Shown here: one piece after another, positions 55,018 through 63,783 of the stretch | Numbering within the stretch: position 1 is the stretch's first letter | Layout: each line of letters begins with the position of its first letter | DNA from: Sphingomonas prati | GTDB taxonomy: Bacteria; Pseudomonadota; Alphaproteobacteria; Sphingomonadales; Sphingomonadaceae | DNA: 64,000 bases | Direction: 5' to 3' | Assembly (NCBI RefSeq): GCF_014643515.1 | Contig: NZ_BMJP01000001.1 | Coordinates: 1,302,001 to 1,366,000 of the forward strand | Translations under genes and position numbers: made by a program | Notes under the pieces: model-generated | The model's input: the letters and a program-made list of their open reading frames with translations, nothing else | Databases searched by the model: none | What the model was told of the DNA's origin: nothing

Positions 55018-57125
55018 CACAGGCGGTAGCTCAGCGTACCGAACACGTTCCGCTCCGCCCCGACGAAGCAGTCGCCGCGCGCCAGGCAGGCCGAGTAATA
55101 GTCCTTGCCCAGCATGTTCGTCGCATTGATCGCCAGCCCCCAGCGCTGCCACCGCACCTCGGCGAACCCGTCGACCAGCGTATAGTCCGGCGTCACGATT
55201 CCGTCCGGAAACGCCGGGCCATAGGACCGGTTCTTGCCCGAATAGCGCACGCCGCTGCCGATCCGCAGGCTGACATCGTCGGTCAGCGCGAACGACCGCG
55301 CCGCCCACAACGACGCATTATGCTTCGGCACATTCTCCAGCTGCTGGTTCGTCCCGTCGATCTCCGCCTCGTTGTAGCTGTAGTTGGCGATCAGCTGAAC
55401 CTGCCCCGGCAGCAGCGTGCGCGCCTCGAACTCGACGCCCTTCGACGTCAGCGACCCAGCCTGGCGCTGGTCGAACGGATCGGCCGTGGTGGGGTCGTCG
55501 ACCGGCCGGTTCGTCTCCTTGATCCGGTATCCCGTAACCGACACCATGCTCGCATCGTTCGGCTGGTACTTCAGCCCGGCTTCATATTGATGGCCGGCTT
55601 TCGGCAGGAACGGGTTGCCGTTGCTCGCCGTCCCCGCGATCGGCTCGAAACTCTCGGTATAGCTGAAGAACGGCGACAGCCCCGGCACGATCTCGCCGAT
55701 CACGCCCGCGCGGAACGTCGTCGCATGCTGCACCGTACGATCCGCGGCAAAGCTTTGCGACGTCACCCGATCGCGCCGAGCGCCGACCACGACCGACACA
55801 CGGTCCCACAACCGCATCTGGTCCTGCACGTAAAAACCAAGCTGCGTCTGCTCGGTATCCTCCGACGGCACCGCCGACTCGGGCAGGCCCCCGCCATAAT
55901 CGGACAGCGCGGCATAATCCGGATCGTAAATGTCGACATATTCGAACCCGAACCCGGCGACCTTGCGGACATGGCTCCGACTGTAGTCGACGCCGCCCAG
56001 CACAACATGCTGGATCGCCGCCCCGGTGCGGAAGTTCAGCGTCACATTGTTGTCGGTCGAAAACACCTCCATCCGCGCCTTGCTGCCGTCGGCATACAGC
56101 CCGATCGAGCGGCCATCCGGATCGCTGACCGGCGTCCCCGTGGCGTCCAGCTCCACATACGGATTGGTCGGGTTGGAATAGCTGTCCGGATAATGCGTCA
56201 GGTACGTCAGGTCGCTGTCGATATAGCGCGCCTTCATGCTGAGCTTCGCGGTCTCCCCGAACCGGTGCGTCAGCAACGCGGTCCCCTGCAGCAACCGCCC
56301 GTCATACCGATCCCAGCCCGGCTTGCCGACGAACCGGTCGCTCGGGATCTTGCCGGCGCTGTTCGGCAGGATCGTGCCGACCAGCGGCAGGAACTGCGCC
56401 GTCGAACCGCCATCGTCCTCCTGATACAGGCCGAGCAGCGTCAGGTCGGTGTCCGCCCCCGGCGACCAGGTCAGCGACGGCGCGATCATCACGCGGTCGT
56501 CGGGCACATGGTCGGTCTGCGTCCCCGCATCGCGAACCCGCGCGACGATCCGCCCGGTCAGGTTGCTCGCGATCGGCCCGGTCAGGTCGGCCAGCACCTC
56601 CTTGCGATCGAACGATCCGTACCGCACCGCGATCTCGCCCGCGGGTGCCGCGGACGGCAGCTTGGAATTCAGGTTGATCAGCCCGCCCAGCGACCCCTGC
56701 CCGAACAGCATCGACGACGGCCCGCGCAGCACCTGCACGCTGTCGAAATTATATGGGTCCGCCCGGATGCTGGCGTAGAAGCTGTAGATGTCGCGCATCC
56801 CGTCGCGGAACTGCAACGCCGTCAGCCCGCGGATCGTCGCGCTGTCGACCCGGCTGTCCGGCCCGTACGGATTGGACTGCACGCCCGCGACGTAGTTCAG
56901 CGTGTCAGAGATCGAGACCGCACCCTGCGCCTGGTACAATTCGGCCGGAATGATCGTGACCGGCTGCGGCACCTGGATCGCCGGGGTGTCCGTCTTGGTC
57001 GCTGCATTCCCCGCGCGCGCCTGCCCCGTCACGACGATATCGGCATCGCGATCGGCCGACTGCGCCAGCGCGGGTGTCCCGGCAAGCATGGTCACGGACA
57101 GCAGCAACGGCTTGATCACTCGCAT
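55017..57125 (-). CDS. TonB-dependent siderophore receptor
   Basis: A 702-residue outer-membrane receptor. The signal peptide is IKPLLLSVTMLAGTPALAQ. The TonB box region and plug have ADIVVTGQARAGNAATKTD, QVPQPVTIIPAELYQAQG, LNYVAGVQSNPYGPDSRV and IRGLTALQFRDGMRD, which is the pattern of ferric-siderophore receptors (FoxA/FhuA-like). The barrel ends NVFGTLSYRL with a terminal aromatic-containing motif. The operon with a PepSY protein and a Fur-like inverted repeat upstream supports iron-siderophore uptake. The particular siderophore is not evident. Confidence 0.92.
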   Translation of the reverse strand: MRVIKPLLLSVTMLAGTPALAQSADRDADIVVTGQARAGNAATKTDTPAIQVPQPVTIIPAELYQAQGAVSISDTLNYVAGVQSNPYGPDSRVDSATIRGLTALQFRDGMRDIYSFYASIRADPYNFDSVQVLRGPSSMLFGQGSLGGLINLNSKLPSAAPAGEIAVRYGSFDRKEVLADLTGPIASNLTGRIVARVRDAGTQTDHVPDDRVMIAPSLTWSPGADTDLTLLGLYQEDDGGSTAQFLPLVGTILPNSAGKIPSDRFVGKPGWDRYDGRLLQGTALLTHRFGETAKLSMKARYIDSDLTYLTHYPDSYSNPTNPYVELDATGTPVSDPDGRSIGLYADGSKARMEVFSTDNNVTLNFRTGAAIQHVVLGGVDYSRSHVRKVAGFGFEYVDIYDPDYAALSDYGGGLPESAVPSEDTEQTQLGFYVQDQMRLWDRVSVVVGARRDRVTSQSFAADRTVQHATTFRAGVIGEIVPGLSPFFSYTESFEPIAGTASNGNPFLPKAGHQYEAGLKYQPNDASMVSVTGYRIKETNRPVDDPTTADPFDQRQAGSLTSKGVEFEARTLLPGQVQLIANYSYNEAEIDGTNQQLENVPKHNASLWAARSFALTDDVSLRIGSGVRYSGKNRSYGPAFPDGIVTPDYTLVDGFAEVRWQRWGLAINATNMLGKDYYSACLARGDCFVGAERNVFGTLSYRL

Positions 57126-57155
57126 TCTTGAAACCCCCCAAATTCGTTGGGGCGC

Positions 57156-57182
57156 TGATAATGCGAGCGATTTGCAATATCA
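57156..57182 (-). promoter_or_regulatory. Putative Fur-type operator upstream of the siderophore receptor
   Basis: TGATAATGC and GCAATATCA are inverted repeats (one mismatch) 9 bases apart, 31-57 bases before the receptor start. The inner part (TTGCAAATCGCTCGCATT on the minus strand) resembles alphaproteobacterial iron boxes. Confidence 0.45.
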
Positions 57183-57214
57183 AGAGCGGATCAGTACGGT
57201 TCGTCCCGTTGGTC

Positions 57215-59509
57215 TCAGGGCGCGGCGGCACCCCCCGCGGCCAGCACCCGCGTCGCATCCTCCGGTGTCAGCGGTTTGGCGAAATGATAGCCTTGGATCG
57301 CGCGGCATCCGATCTGCATCAGAATGTCGGTCTGAGCCTGCGTCTCGACGCCCTCCGCGATGATGTTCAGGTCCAGCGTCGCGCCCAGCTTTACGATCAG
57401 CTCGACGATCGCGCGCGTCTCGCGGTTGCTGCCGACCCCGTCGATGAACGACTTGTCGATCTTGATCGTGTCGATCGGATAGCGGTTGATGTAGCTCAGC
57501 GACGAGTAGCCCGTCCCGAAATCGTCGAGCGCAATCCGCACGCCCATGTCGCGCACCGCGCCGATCGCGCCTGCGATCTCAGCCGATGGATGCAGGAAGA
57601 TGCCCTCGGTGATCTCCAGCTCCAGCGTCTGCGGTCTTAGCCCGAACTCGTCCAGCACGTCCGACAACGCGGTCACGAAATCACGGTCCACGAACCCGGC
57701 GGCCGACACGTTGATGCTCAACCGCAACGCCGGATCGTCGAACCGGCGCTGCCACTGCGCAAGCTGGGCGCAGGCTTCGTGCATCACCCATCGGTCGATC
57801 TGGCGGATCAGCCCGATCTCCTCGGCGACCGGCACGAAGTCCGCCGGGCTGATCGGCCCGCGGACGGGATGCGTCCAGCGCAACAGCGCCTCGAAACTTT
57901 GGATCGCGCCGCTCGCCGGATCGACGATCGGTTGATAGGCCAGGTGGAACTCCCCGCGTTCCACCGCCTGACGCAGGTCGGTCTGCAACGTCAGCTGGCT
58001 GACCGCATCGTCGTGCATCGTCGCGTCGAAGATCGCATAGTCGCCGCCGCCCGCGCGCTTGGCCTGATACATCGCGATATCGGCGTCGCGCATCAGGTCG
58101 TCCGGCACCACGCCCGGCTCGCCCGCCGGCACCACGCCGATACTTGCCGACGGAAACACGCTCTGCCGCCCGAGCTGTACCGGCGCGCGCAACGCCTCGA
58201 TGATCGCCTCCGCGATCCTCACCGGGGTGTTCAGGTCGGCAGCATCCTCGATCAGGATCGCGAACTCGTCGCCGCCAATCCGCGCCAGCGTATCCTGCGG
58301 ACGCACGCACCGCCGCAGCCGCTGCGCAACCTCCTTCATCAGCGCGTCGCCGGCCAGATGCCCCAGGCTGTCATTGACGACCTTGAATCGATCGAGGTCC
58401 AGAAACAGCACCGAGCAGGTCGTCGCCCCCTGCAACCGCTCGCGGTCGAGCGCCTTCGACAGCCGTTCCATGAAGAACGCCCGGTTGCGCAACCGCGTCA
58501 GGTTATCGTGGAACGCGGTGTAGAGCAGTTCCGCCTCGATCCGCTTGCGCTCCAGTATCTCGCCGGCCAGCGCCTGGTTCTCCAGTTCCGCCACGCGCAC
58601 CCGCGCGCTCAGTTCCTGCGCTGCCTTGCGCTCGGTGATATCGCGCTGGACGGACACCCAATGCGTGAACCAGCCGCGCTCGTTCGCCACCGGCACGATG
58701 CTCAACTCGACCCAAAACTCGCTGCCGTCGCGACGGTAGTTGATGATCTCGATCTCGATCGGCTGCCACGTCTCAAGCGCACGGCGCAGCAGCGCCCGCG
58801 ACTTCGGGTCGGTCTTCGGCCCCTGCAGCACACGCGGCGTCAGCCCGATCACCTCCTCCGCGGTGTAGCCCGTCGTCCGGGTGAACGCCGCGTTGCAGTA
58901 GATGATGCACGGCCCGGGCAGGTCGACCGGCTGCGCTTCGGTAATGACGATCGAATCGCGCGCATGGACCGCCACCGACTCCAGTAGCCGTAACCGCTCC
59001 AGCGACGCCTTGCCCGCACGATTATCCACCCGGTCCTGCAGGAATATCAGGTCGAACAGTGTCGCAAGATGCGCCGTGTGCGATCGCAGGACATAGGTCT
59101 GCGCCGCGCTCAGCCCCGCCCGCGGCTGCGTATCGAGGACAATCAGCAACGCGCCGTCCGTACCCCCGATCGGCGCCGCTGCGGCAAACCGCACGTCGTC
59201 GCCGCCCTCGCCGCGGAATCCCAGTGCGATCGGCGATCCGTCGACGCAGATTGCCACATCCGGCACGACGCTGCCGTCGGCACCCATCCGATAGGGTATT
59301 ACGGTCGGCAACGCGGCGGTCCGGTTGACGGCCAGCGGCACCAGTTCGCCGTCTCGCATGGCGCAGATCATCGCCGTCGAACAGGCGGTCGCCCGCGCCG
59401 CCTGTTCCACAATCGCTTCGAACACCCCCAGACGCGCGGATTGGGAGCCGACGTCATAAGCCGGATCGATGGCATCGTCGGCGCGCAGAACAGGTAACTC
59501 TATGTGCAT
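57215..59509 (-). CDS. Diguanylate cyclase/phosphodiesterase with GAF and PAS domains
   Basis: 764 residues with no signal or membrane segments. An N-terminal GAF-like domain (about 25-155) precedes a PAS domain (about 175-300) with NAAFTRTTGYTAEEVIG and VLQGPKTDP, then a short coiled linker, a GGDEF domain with RIGGDEFAIL and the inhibitory site RPQD five residues before GGDEF, and an EAL domain with SFEALLRW, DDFGTGYSSL and DKSFIDG. Both c-di-GMP-making and -degrading signatures are intact. The PAS resembles LOV domains but lacks the photo-reactive cysteine. It is separated by 186 bp from the MarR gene. Confidence 0.93.
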   Translation of the reverse strand: MHIELPVLRADDAIDPAYDVGSQSARLGVFEAIVEQAARATACSTAMICAMRDGELVPLAVNRTAALPTVIPYRMGADGSVVPDVAICVDGSPIALGFRGEGGDDVRFAAAAPIGGTDGALLIVLDTQPRAGLSAAQTYVLRSHTAHLATLFDLIFLQDRVDNRAGKASLERLRLLESVAVHARDSIVITEAQPVDLPGPCIIYCNAAFTRTTGYTAEEVIGLTPRVLQGPKTDPKSRALLRRALETWQPIEIEIINYRRDGSEFWVELSIVPVANERGWFTHWVSVQRDITERKAAQELSARVRVAELENQALAGEILERKRIEAELLYTAFHDNLTRLRNRAFFMERLSKALDRERLQGATTCSVLFLDLDRFKVVNDSLGHLAGDALMKEVAQRLRRCVRPQDTLARIGGDEFAILIEDAADLNTPVRIAEAIIEALRAPVQLGRQSVFPSASIGVVPAGEPGVVPDDLMRDADIAMYQAKRAGGGDYAIFDATMHDDAVSQLTLQTDLRQAVERGEFHLAYQPIVDPASGAIQSFEALLRWTHPVRGPISPADFVPVAEEIGLIRQIDRWVMHEACAQLAQWQRRFDDPALRLSINVSAAGFVDRDFVTALSDVLDEFGLRPQTLELEITEGIFLHPSAEIAGAIGAVRDMGVRIALDDFGTGYSSLSYINRYPIDTIKIDKSFIDGVGSNRETRAIVELIVKLGATLDLNIIAEGVETQAQTDILMQIGCRAIQGYHFAKPLTPEDATRVLAAGGAAAP

Positions 59510-59695
59510 CGGTCACTTTCGGGAGGGCATTGTTGCGTCGCTCAACGCGCAACTCACGTCCGCGACGCAGACGTGCCGACGATACCGAACATATTGTAGG
59601 TAGACTTTAAAGGATGTTACGGCCGCTGATCGCTTTGGCTCGATGCTGCCTCGTTCCGACGGGGTAGCCATAGAGTCTCACGCCCGATCGGCGAA

Positions 59696-60172
59696 TCAAT
59701 CGTCGCCCGGCTCCGTGCCGCCAGGCGTTCCGATCGCCAGCGTGATCGCATCGATCCGCCGCAGCATCGCCACGAACCGCTCCACCTCGTCACGATCAAA
59801 CCGCGCGAAGATTCGGCTCTCCAGCTCCATTGCCTTGGGCGCAATCTGCGCGTGCAACTCCCGCCCCGCATCGGTCAGGCTCAGCAGGTGCGACCGGCCG
59901 TCGTCCGGGTTGAGCGCCCGCCCCAGCAACCCGCGCCCGACCAGTGCGATCGCCGCGCGACTGACCGTCACCTTGTCCATCCGCGTCCGCGTCCCGATCG
60001 CCGCTTGGGTGATCCCGCCCGTCTCCGCAACCACCGCGATCAGCCGCCATTCCGGGATCGTCAGCCCGAACAGCGCCTCGTACGTCCCCGCGATCGTATC
60101 GCTGACCAGGTTCGACGTGAACGACAGGCGGTACGGAATGAAGTCGTCGAGGGCGAGCGTCGGGCGGTCCAT
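59696..60172 (-). CDS. MarR-family regulator divergent from hppD
   Basis: A 158-residue winged-helix protein: YEALFGLTIPEWRLIAVVAE, the recognition helix MDKVTVSRAAIALVGRGLL, and the wing NPDDGRSHLLSLTDAGREL. The start at 60172 (MDRPTLALDD) is chosen for domain length; GAGGG abuts it, so a start a few codons upstream is possible. Its position divergent from hppD-hmgA-maiA suggests it controls homogentisate breakdown, as HmgR/HpdR-like regulators do; this is inference. Confidence 0.85.
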   Translation of the reverse strand: MDRPTLALDDFIPYRLSFTSNLVSDTIAGTYEALFGLTIPEWRLIAVVAETGGITQAAIGTRTRMDKVTVSRAAIALVGRGLLGRALNPDDGRSHLLSLTDAGRELHAQIAPKAMELESRIFARFDRDEVERFVAMLRRIDAITLAIGTPGGTEPGDD

Positions 60173-60189
60173 CCCTCGGGTCGTATCAG

Positions 60190-60218
60190 TTGACACGATG
60201 GCACGACAGCTGCATCTT
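60190..60218 (+). promoter_or_regulatory. Possible hppD promoter
   Basis: TTGACA at 60190-60195 and CATCTT at 60213-60218 are 17 bases apart in the gap between the MarR gene and hppD. The -10 match is weak. Confidence 0.3.
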
Positions 60219-60256
60219 AGTGTCATAAGATACCAGTTTGGATGAGGATACCGGCG

Positions 60257-61321
60257 ATGGAGCATATGGACGTCAACCCGATGGGGCTCGACGGGTTCGA
60301 GTTCGCGGAATTCACCTCGGCCGATCCGGACCGTCTGGCGGACCAGTTCGAACAGTTCGGTTTCGTCCCCGCCTCGGTCCACCCGACCCGCGCCGTCACA
60401 CGCTACAAGCAGGGCCGCATCAACCTGCTGCTCAACCGCGAGCCCGACAGCCACGCCGCCTCCTTTCACGCCGCGCACGGCCCGTCGGCCAGCGCGATGG
60501 CGTTCCGCGTGCAGGACGCCCGCGCCGCCTACGACAACGCGATCGCCGCCGGCGCGAAGCCCGCGCCCGAGGGTGCGGCGCTCGACGGCGTGCCCGCGGT
60601 CGAGGGGATCGGCGGCTCGATCCTCTACCTCGTCGACCGGCACGGCGCGCGCGGCTCGCTCTACGACGACTGGACCCCGGTCCCGGGTGCGGCGGAGGCG
60701 GAGGCCGCCAACGGCGTCGGGCTCGACCTGCTCGACCACCTCACCCACAATGTCCGCCGCGGCCAGATGAAGACCTGGGCCGAATTCTACGGTCGCATCT
60801 TCGGGTTCGAGGAACAGAAGTTCTTCGACATCAAGGGCAAGGCGACCGGCCTGTTCAGCCAGGCGATGATCGCCCCCGACCGCGCGATCCGCATCCCGCT
60901 GAACGAAAGCCAAGACGATCACAGCCAGATCGAGGAATTCCTGCGCGACTATAATGGCGAGGGGATCCAGCACCTCGCACTCACCACCGACGACATCTTC
61001 GCCACCGTCGAAAAGCTCCGCGCCCGCGGCGTGAAGCTGCAGGACACGATCGAGACCTATTACGAACTGGTCGACAAACGCGTCCCCGGCCACGGCCACG
61101 ACCTGGAACGCCTGCGCCGCAACCGCATCCTGATCGACGGCAACGTCGGCGAGGAAGGCCTGCTGCTCCAGATCTTCACCGAACCGATGTTCGGCCCGAT
61201 CTTCTTTGAGATCATCCAGCGCAAGGGCAACGAAGGCTTCGGCAACGGGAATTTCCAGGCTTTGTACGAGAGTATTGAGCTCGACCAGATTCGCCGGGGC
61301 GTGATAACCGTCGACGCCTAA
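60257..61321 (+). CDS. hppD: 4-Hydroxyphenylpyruvate dioxygenase
   Basis: A 354-residue Fe(II) dioxygenase that makes homogentisate. Metal ligands are recognisable: a histidine in DLLDHLTHNVRRG (about 163), a histidine in GIQHLALTTDD (about 238), and a glutamate in QIFTEPMFGPIFFE (about 309). The start at 60257 has GAGGA 8 bases upstream; the in-frame ATG at 60242 does not. hmgA and maiA follow in order, giving the tyrosine pathway. Confidence 0.96.
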   Translation: MEHMDVNPMGLDGFEFAEFTSADPDRLADQFEQFGFVPASVHPTRAVTRYKQGRINLLLNREPDSHAASFHAAHGPSASAMAFRVQDARAAYDNAIAAGAKPAPEGAALDGVPAVEGIGGSILYLVDRHGARGSLYDDWTPVPGAAEAEAANGVGLDLLDHLTHNVRRGQMKTWAEFYGRIFGFEEQKFFDIKGKATGLFSQAMIAPDRAIRIPLNESQDDHSQIEEFLRDYNGEGIQHLALTTDDIFATVEKLRARGVKLQDTIETYYELVDKRVPGHGHDLERLRRNRILIDGNVGEEGLLLQIFTEPMFGPIFFEIIQRKGNEGFGNGNFQALYESIELDQIRRGVITVDA

Positions 61322-61338
61322 CCCAACCAAACTCGCTT

Positions 61339-61390
61339 ATTCCGAGCGAATTCGAGGGATCCTTCGAGCGAAGTCGATAAGCCAACAGCG
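61339..61390. repeat. Dispersed intergenic repeat, R type (copy 4)
   Basis: ATTCCGAGCGAATTCGAGGG, then TCCTTCGAGCGAAGTCGATA and GCCAACAGCG. Found between hppD and hmgA, which are transcribed in the same direction, unlike the other copies. Confidence 0.7.
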
Positions 61391-61493
61391 CCCCTCGGCT
61401 ACGCTCGGGGGGAAGCGTACCTAGACGCCGCTCGGCATGGACGGGTTTCTATGTAAGTCTCGCTGGAGACCGGCCGGAGGAAAGGGAAACACC

Positions 61494-62789
61494 ATGACGC
61501 AAGCACCCACCTACCAACCCGGCTTCGGCAACCACGTCTCCAGTGAGGCCGTCCCCGGCGCGCTCCCGATCGGCCGCAACTCGCCGCAGCACGTCCCGTT
61601 CGGGCTCTATGCCGAGCAACTCTCCGGCACCGCCTTCACCGCGCCGCGCAGCGAGAACCGCCGCAGCTGGCTCTACCGCCTGCGCCCGACCGCCAACCAC
61701 CCCGCCTTCACCCCCTACGCCGGCGCGCCCCGCTTCAAGTCCGCTCCCTACAACGATATCCCGCCCTCCCCCAACCGCCTGCGCTGGGACCCCCTACCCC
61801 TGCCCACCGAGCCACTCGACTGGCTCGACGGTCTCGTCAGCTACGGCGGCACCGGCAGTGTCGCGGACCAGAGCGGCGTCGGCATCCACCTCTATGCCGC
61901 GAACCGCGACATGGACCGCGCCTTCTTCTCCGCCGACGGCGAACTGCTGATCGTCCCCGAACAGGGGCGGCTCGCGATCGACACCGAACTCGGCCGCATC
62001 GACCTCGCCCCGCTCCAGATCGCGATCATCCCGCGCGGCGTCCGGTTCCGCATCGCGCTGCCCGACGGTCAGGCGCGTGGCTATGTCTGCGAAAATTACG
62101 GCGCGCTGTTCCGGCTCCCCGATCTCGGCCCGATCGGCGCCAACGGCCTCGCCAACCCGCGCGATTTCGAAACGCCGATCGCATGGTATGAGGACAGCGA
62201 CGCGCCGTGCGAGGTCGTCCAGAAATTCCAGGGCCGGCTCTGGACCACCACGCTCGATCATTCGCCGTTCGACGTCGTCGCCTGGCACGGCAACCTCGCC
62301 CCCTGCCGCTACGACCTGACCCGCTTCAACGCCATCAACACGGTCAGCTTCGATCATCCCGATCCGTCGATCTTCACCGTCCTCACCGCGCCCAGCGACA
62401 CGCCCGGCACCGCGAACTGCGACTTCGTTATCTTCCCGCCACGCTGGATGGTGGCGGAGGGCACGTTCCGCCCGCCCTGGTTCCACCGCAACGTCATGAG
62501 CGAGTTCATGGGCCTCATCCTGGGCGCCTACGACGCAAAGGAAGGCGGCTTCGCCCCCGGCGGCGCGTCGCTCCACAATCAGATGAACGGCCACGGCCCC
62601 GACCGCGCCAGTTACGACAAGGCGATCGCCGCCGAGCTCGCCCCCCACCGCATTGCCGACACGATGGCGTTCATGTTCGAAACGCGCCACGTCGTCCGCC
62701 CGACCCGCTGGGCGGTCCAAACCCCGACGATGCAGCTTGATTACGACGCGGTCTGGACCGGCTTCGCCAAGGCGCAGCTACCCGAATGA
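61494..62789 (+). CDS. hmgA: Homogentisate 1,2-dioxygenase
   Basis: A 431-residue enzyme that opens the homogentisate ring. Family signatures [68 protein letters not shown] and [12 protein letters not shown], then [15 protein letters not shown], are all intact and include the iron-binding histidines and glutamate. The start 61494 is preceded by GGAGGAAAGG. Its stop overlaps the maiA start (ATGA). Confidence 0.97.
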   Translation: MTQAPTYQPGFGNHVSSEAVPGALPIGRNSPQHVPFGLYAEQLSGTAFTAPRSENRRSWLYRLRPTANHPAFTPYAGAPRFKSAPYNDIPPSPNRLRWDPLPLPTEPLDWLDGLVSYGGTGSVADQSGVGIHLYAANRDMDRAFFSADGELLIVPEQGRLAIDTELGRIDLAPLQIAIIPRGVRFRIALPDGQARGYVCENYGALFRLPDLGPIGANGLANPRDFETPIAWYEDSDAPCEVVQKFQGRLWTTTLDHSPFDVVAWHGNLAPCRYDLTRFNAINTVSFDHPDPSIFTVLTAPSDTPGTANCDFVIFPPRWMVAEGTFRPPWFHRNVMSEFMGLILGAYDAKEGGFAPGGASLHNQMNGHGPDRASYDKAIAAELAPHRIADTMAFMFETRHVVRPTRWAVQTPTMQLDYDAVWTGFAKAQLPE

Positions 62790-63424
62790 TCCTGCACGGC
62801 TACTGGCGCTCGGGCACCGCCTACCGCGTCCGCATCGCGCTCGCGCTGAAGGGGTTGGCGTACGACCAGGTCACGCACGACCTGCGCCGCGGCGAACAGC
62901 GCGCGCCCGACTATGCCGCGCTGAACCCGCAACCACTCGTACCGGCGCTCAACGTCGACGGCATGGTCCTGACGCAAAGCCCCGCCATCCTCGAATGGCT
63001 CGACGAGCGTCATCCCGACCCGCCGCTGCTCCCCGCCAGCGCGGACGCCCGCGCGATCGTCCGCGCCATGGCCGCGATCGTCGCGTGCGACATCCACCCG
63101 CTCAACAACCTCCGCGTGCTCGACACGCTCCGCACCGAGTTCGACGCGACACCGGATGCCATCAAGCGCTGGATCGCCCGCTGGATCGGCGACGGCTTCA
63201 CCGCGCTCGAGGTCCTGGTCCAACGTCACGGCGACGGCTTCGCCTACGGCAACATCCCTACGATCGCGGACTGTCACCTCGTTCCGCAACTCTACGCGGC
63301 ACGCCGCTTCGCGGTCGATCTCACACCCTATCCCGCACTCGTCGCCGCCGACGCCCGCGCCGCCGATCTTGATGCGTTCAAAAGCGCGCATCCCGACCGC
63401 CAACCCGACGCCGACCACGCATGA
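62786..63424 (+). CDS. maiA: Maleylacetoacetate isomerase (GST zeta type)
   Basis: A 212-residue GST-fold enzyme that converts maleylacetoacetate to fumarylacetoacetate. It begins [20 protein letters not shown]; the zeta-class SSCxxRVRIAL is here [12 protein letters not shown], so the motif cysteine is replaced by threonine, as in several bacterial members. [19 protein letters not shown] and [10 protein letters not shown] are typical. Overlaps both neighbours (ATGA), so tightly co-translated with hmgA and the Rieske gene. Confidence 0.9.
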   Translation: MILHGYWRSGTAYRVRIALALKGLAYDQVTHDLRRGEQRAPDYAALNPQPLVPALNVDGMVLTQSPAILEWLDERHPDPPLLPASADARAIVRAMAAIVACDIHPLNNLRVLDTLRTEFDATPDAIKRWIARWIGDGFTALEVLVQRHGDGFAYGNIPTIADCHLVPQLYAARRFAVDLTPYPALVAADARAADLDAFKSAHPDRQPDADHA

Positions 63425-63783
63425 CGTCCAGCGAACGCATCTTCGCAACGCCCCCCGGCGTAAAACTCGGCGAAGTCGACCTCATCGCCGACGGCACCGC
63501 GCGCAACTTCGTCCTGCAACTCCGCGCCGGCCGCTTCCACGGCTTCGTCGTGCGGCACGGCACGGACTTGTTCGGCTATGTCGACCGCTGCCCGCACCTG
63601 GGCGTCTCGCTCGCCAAGGAACTCGACGGCTACCTGACCCCGCGCGGCGACCTCATCGCCTGCAGCTGGCATTCGGCACTGTTCGAAATCGACACCGGCC
63701 TCTGCGTCGGCGGCCCCTGCACCGGCCAGCGTCTCACCCCCTGGCCCGTCACAGTCGCCGACGGCAATATCGTCACCGCCTAA
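63421..63783 (+). CDS. Rieske [2Fe-2S] protein
   Basis: A 120-residue single Rieske domain. The cluster ligands are Cys57 and His59 in RCPHLGVS and Cys81 and His84 in ACSWHSALF, with the standard Cx1H and Cx2H spacing. No membrane anchor or oxygenase domain. It could be a ferredoxin partner or a stand-alone electron carrier. It overlaps the maiA stop (ATGA) and its own stop overlaps the end of the AI-2E gene on the opposite strand. A role in homogentisate metabolism is guessed from coupling only. Confidence 0.9.
   Translation: MTSSERIFATPPGVKLGEVDLIADGTARNFVLQLRAGRFHGFVVRHGTDLFGYVDRCPHLGVSLAKELDGYLTPRGDLIACSWHSALFEIDTGLCVGGPCTGQRLTPWPVTVADGNIVTA

Noticed and set aside
57215-59509. LOV photoreceptor call for the PAS domain
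   Set aside because: The conserved flavin-reactive cysteine is replaced by proline.
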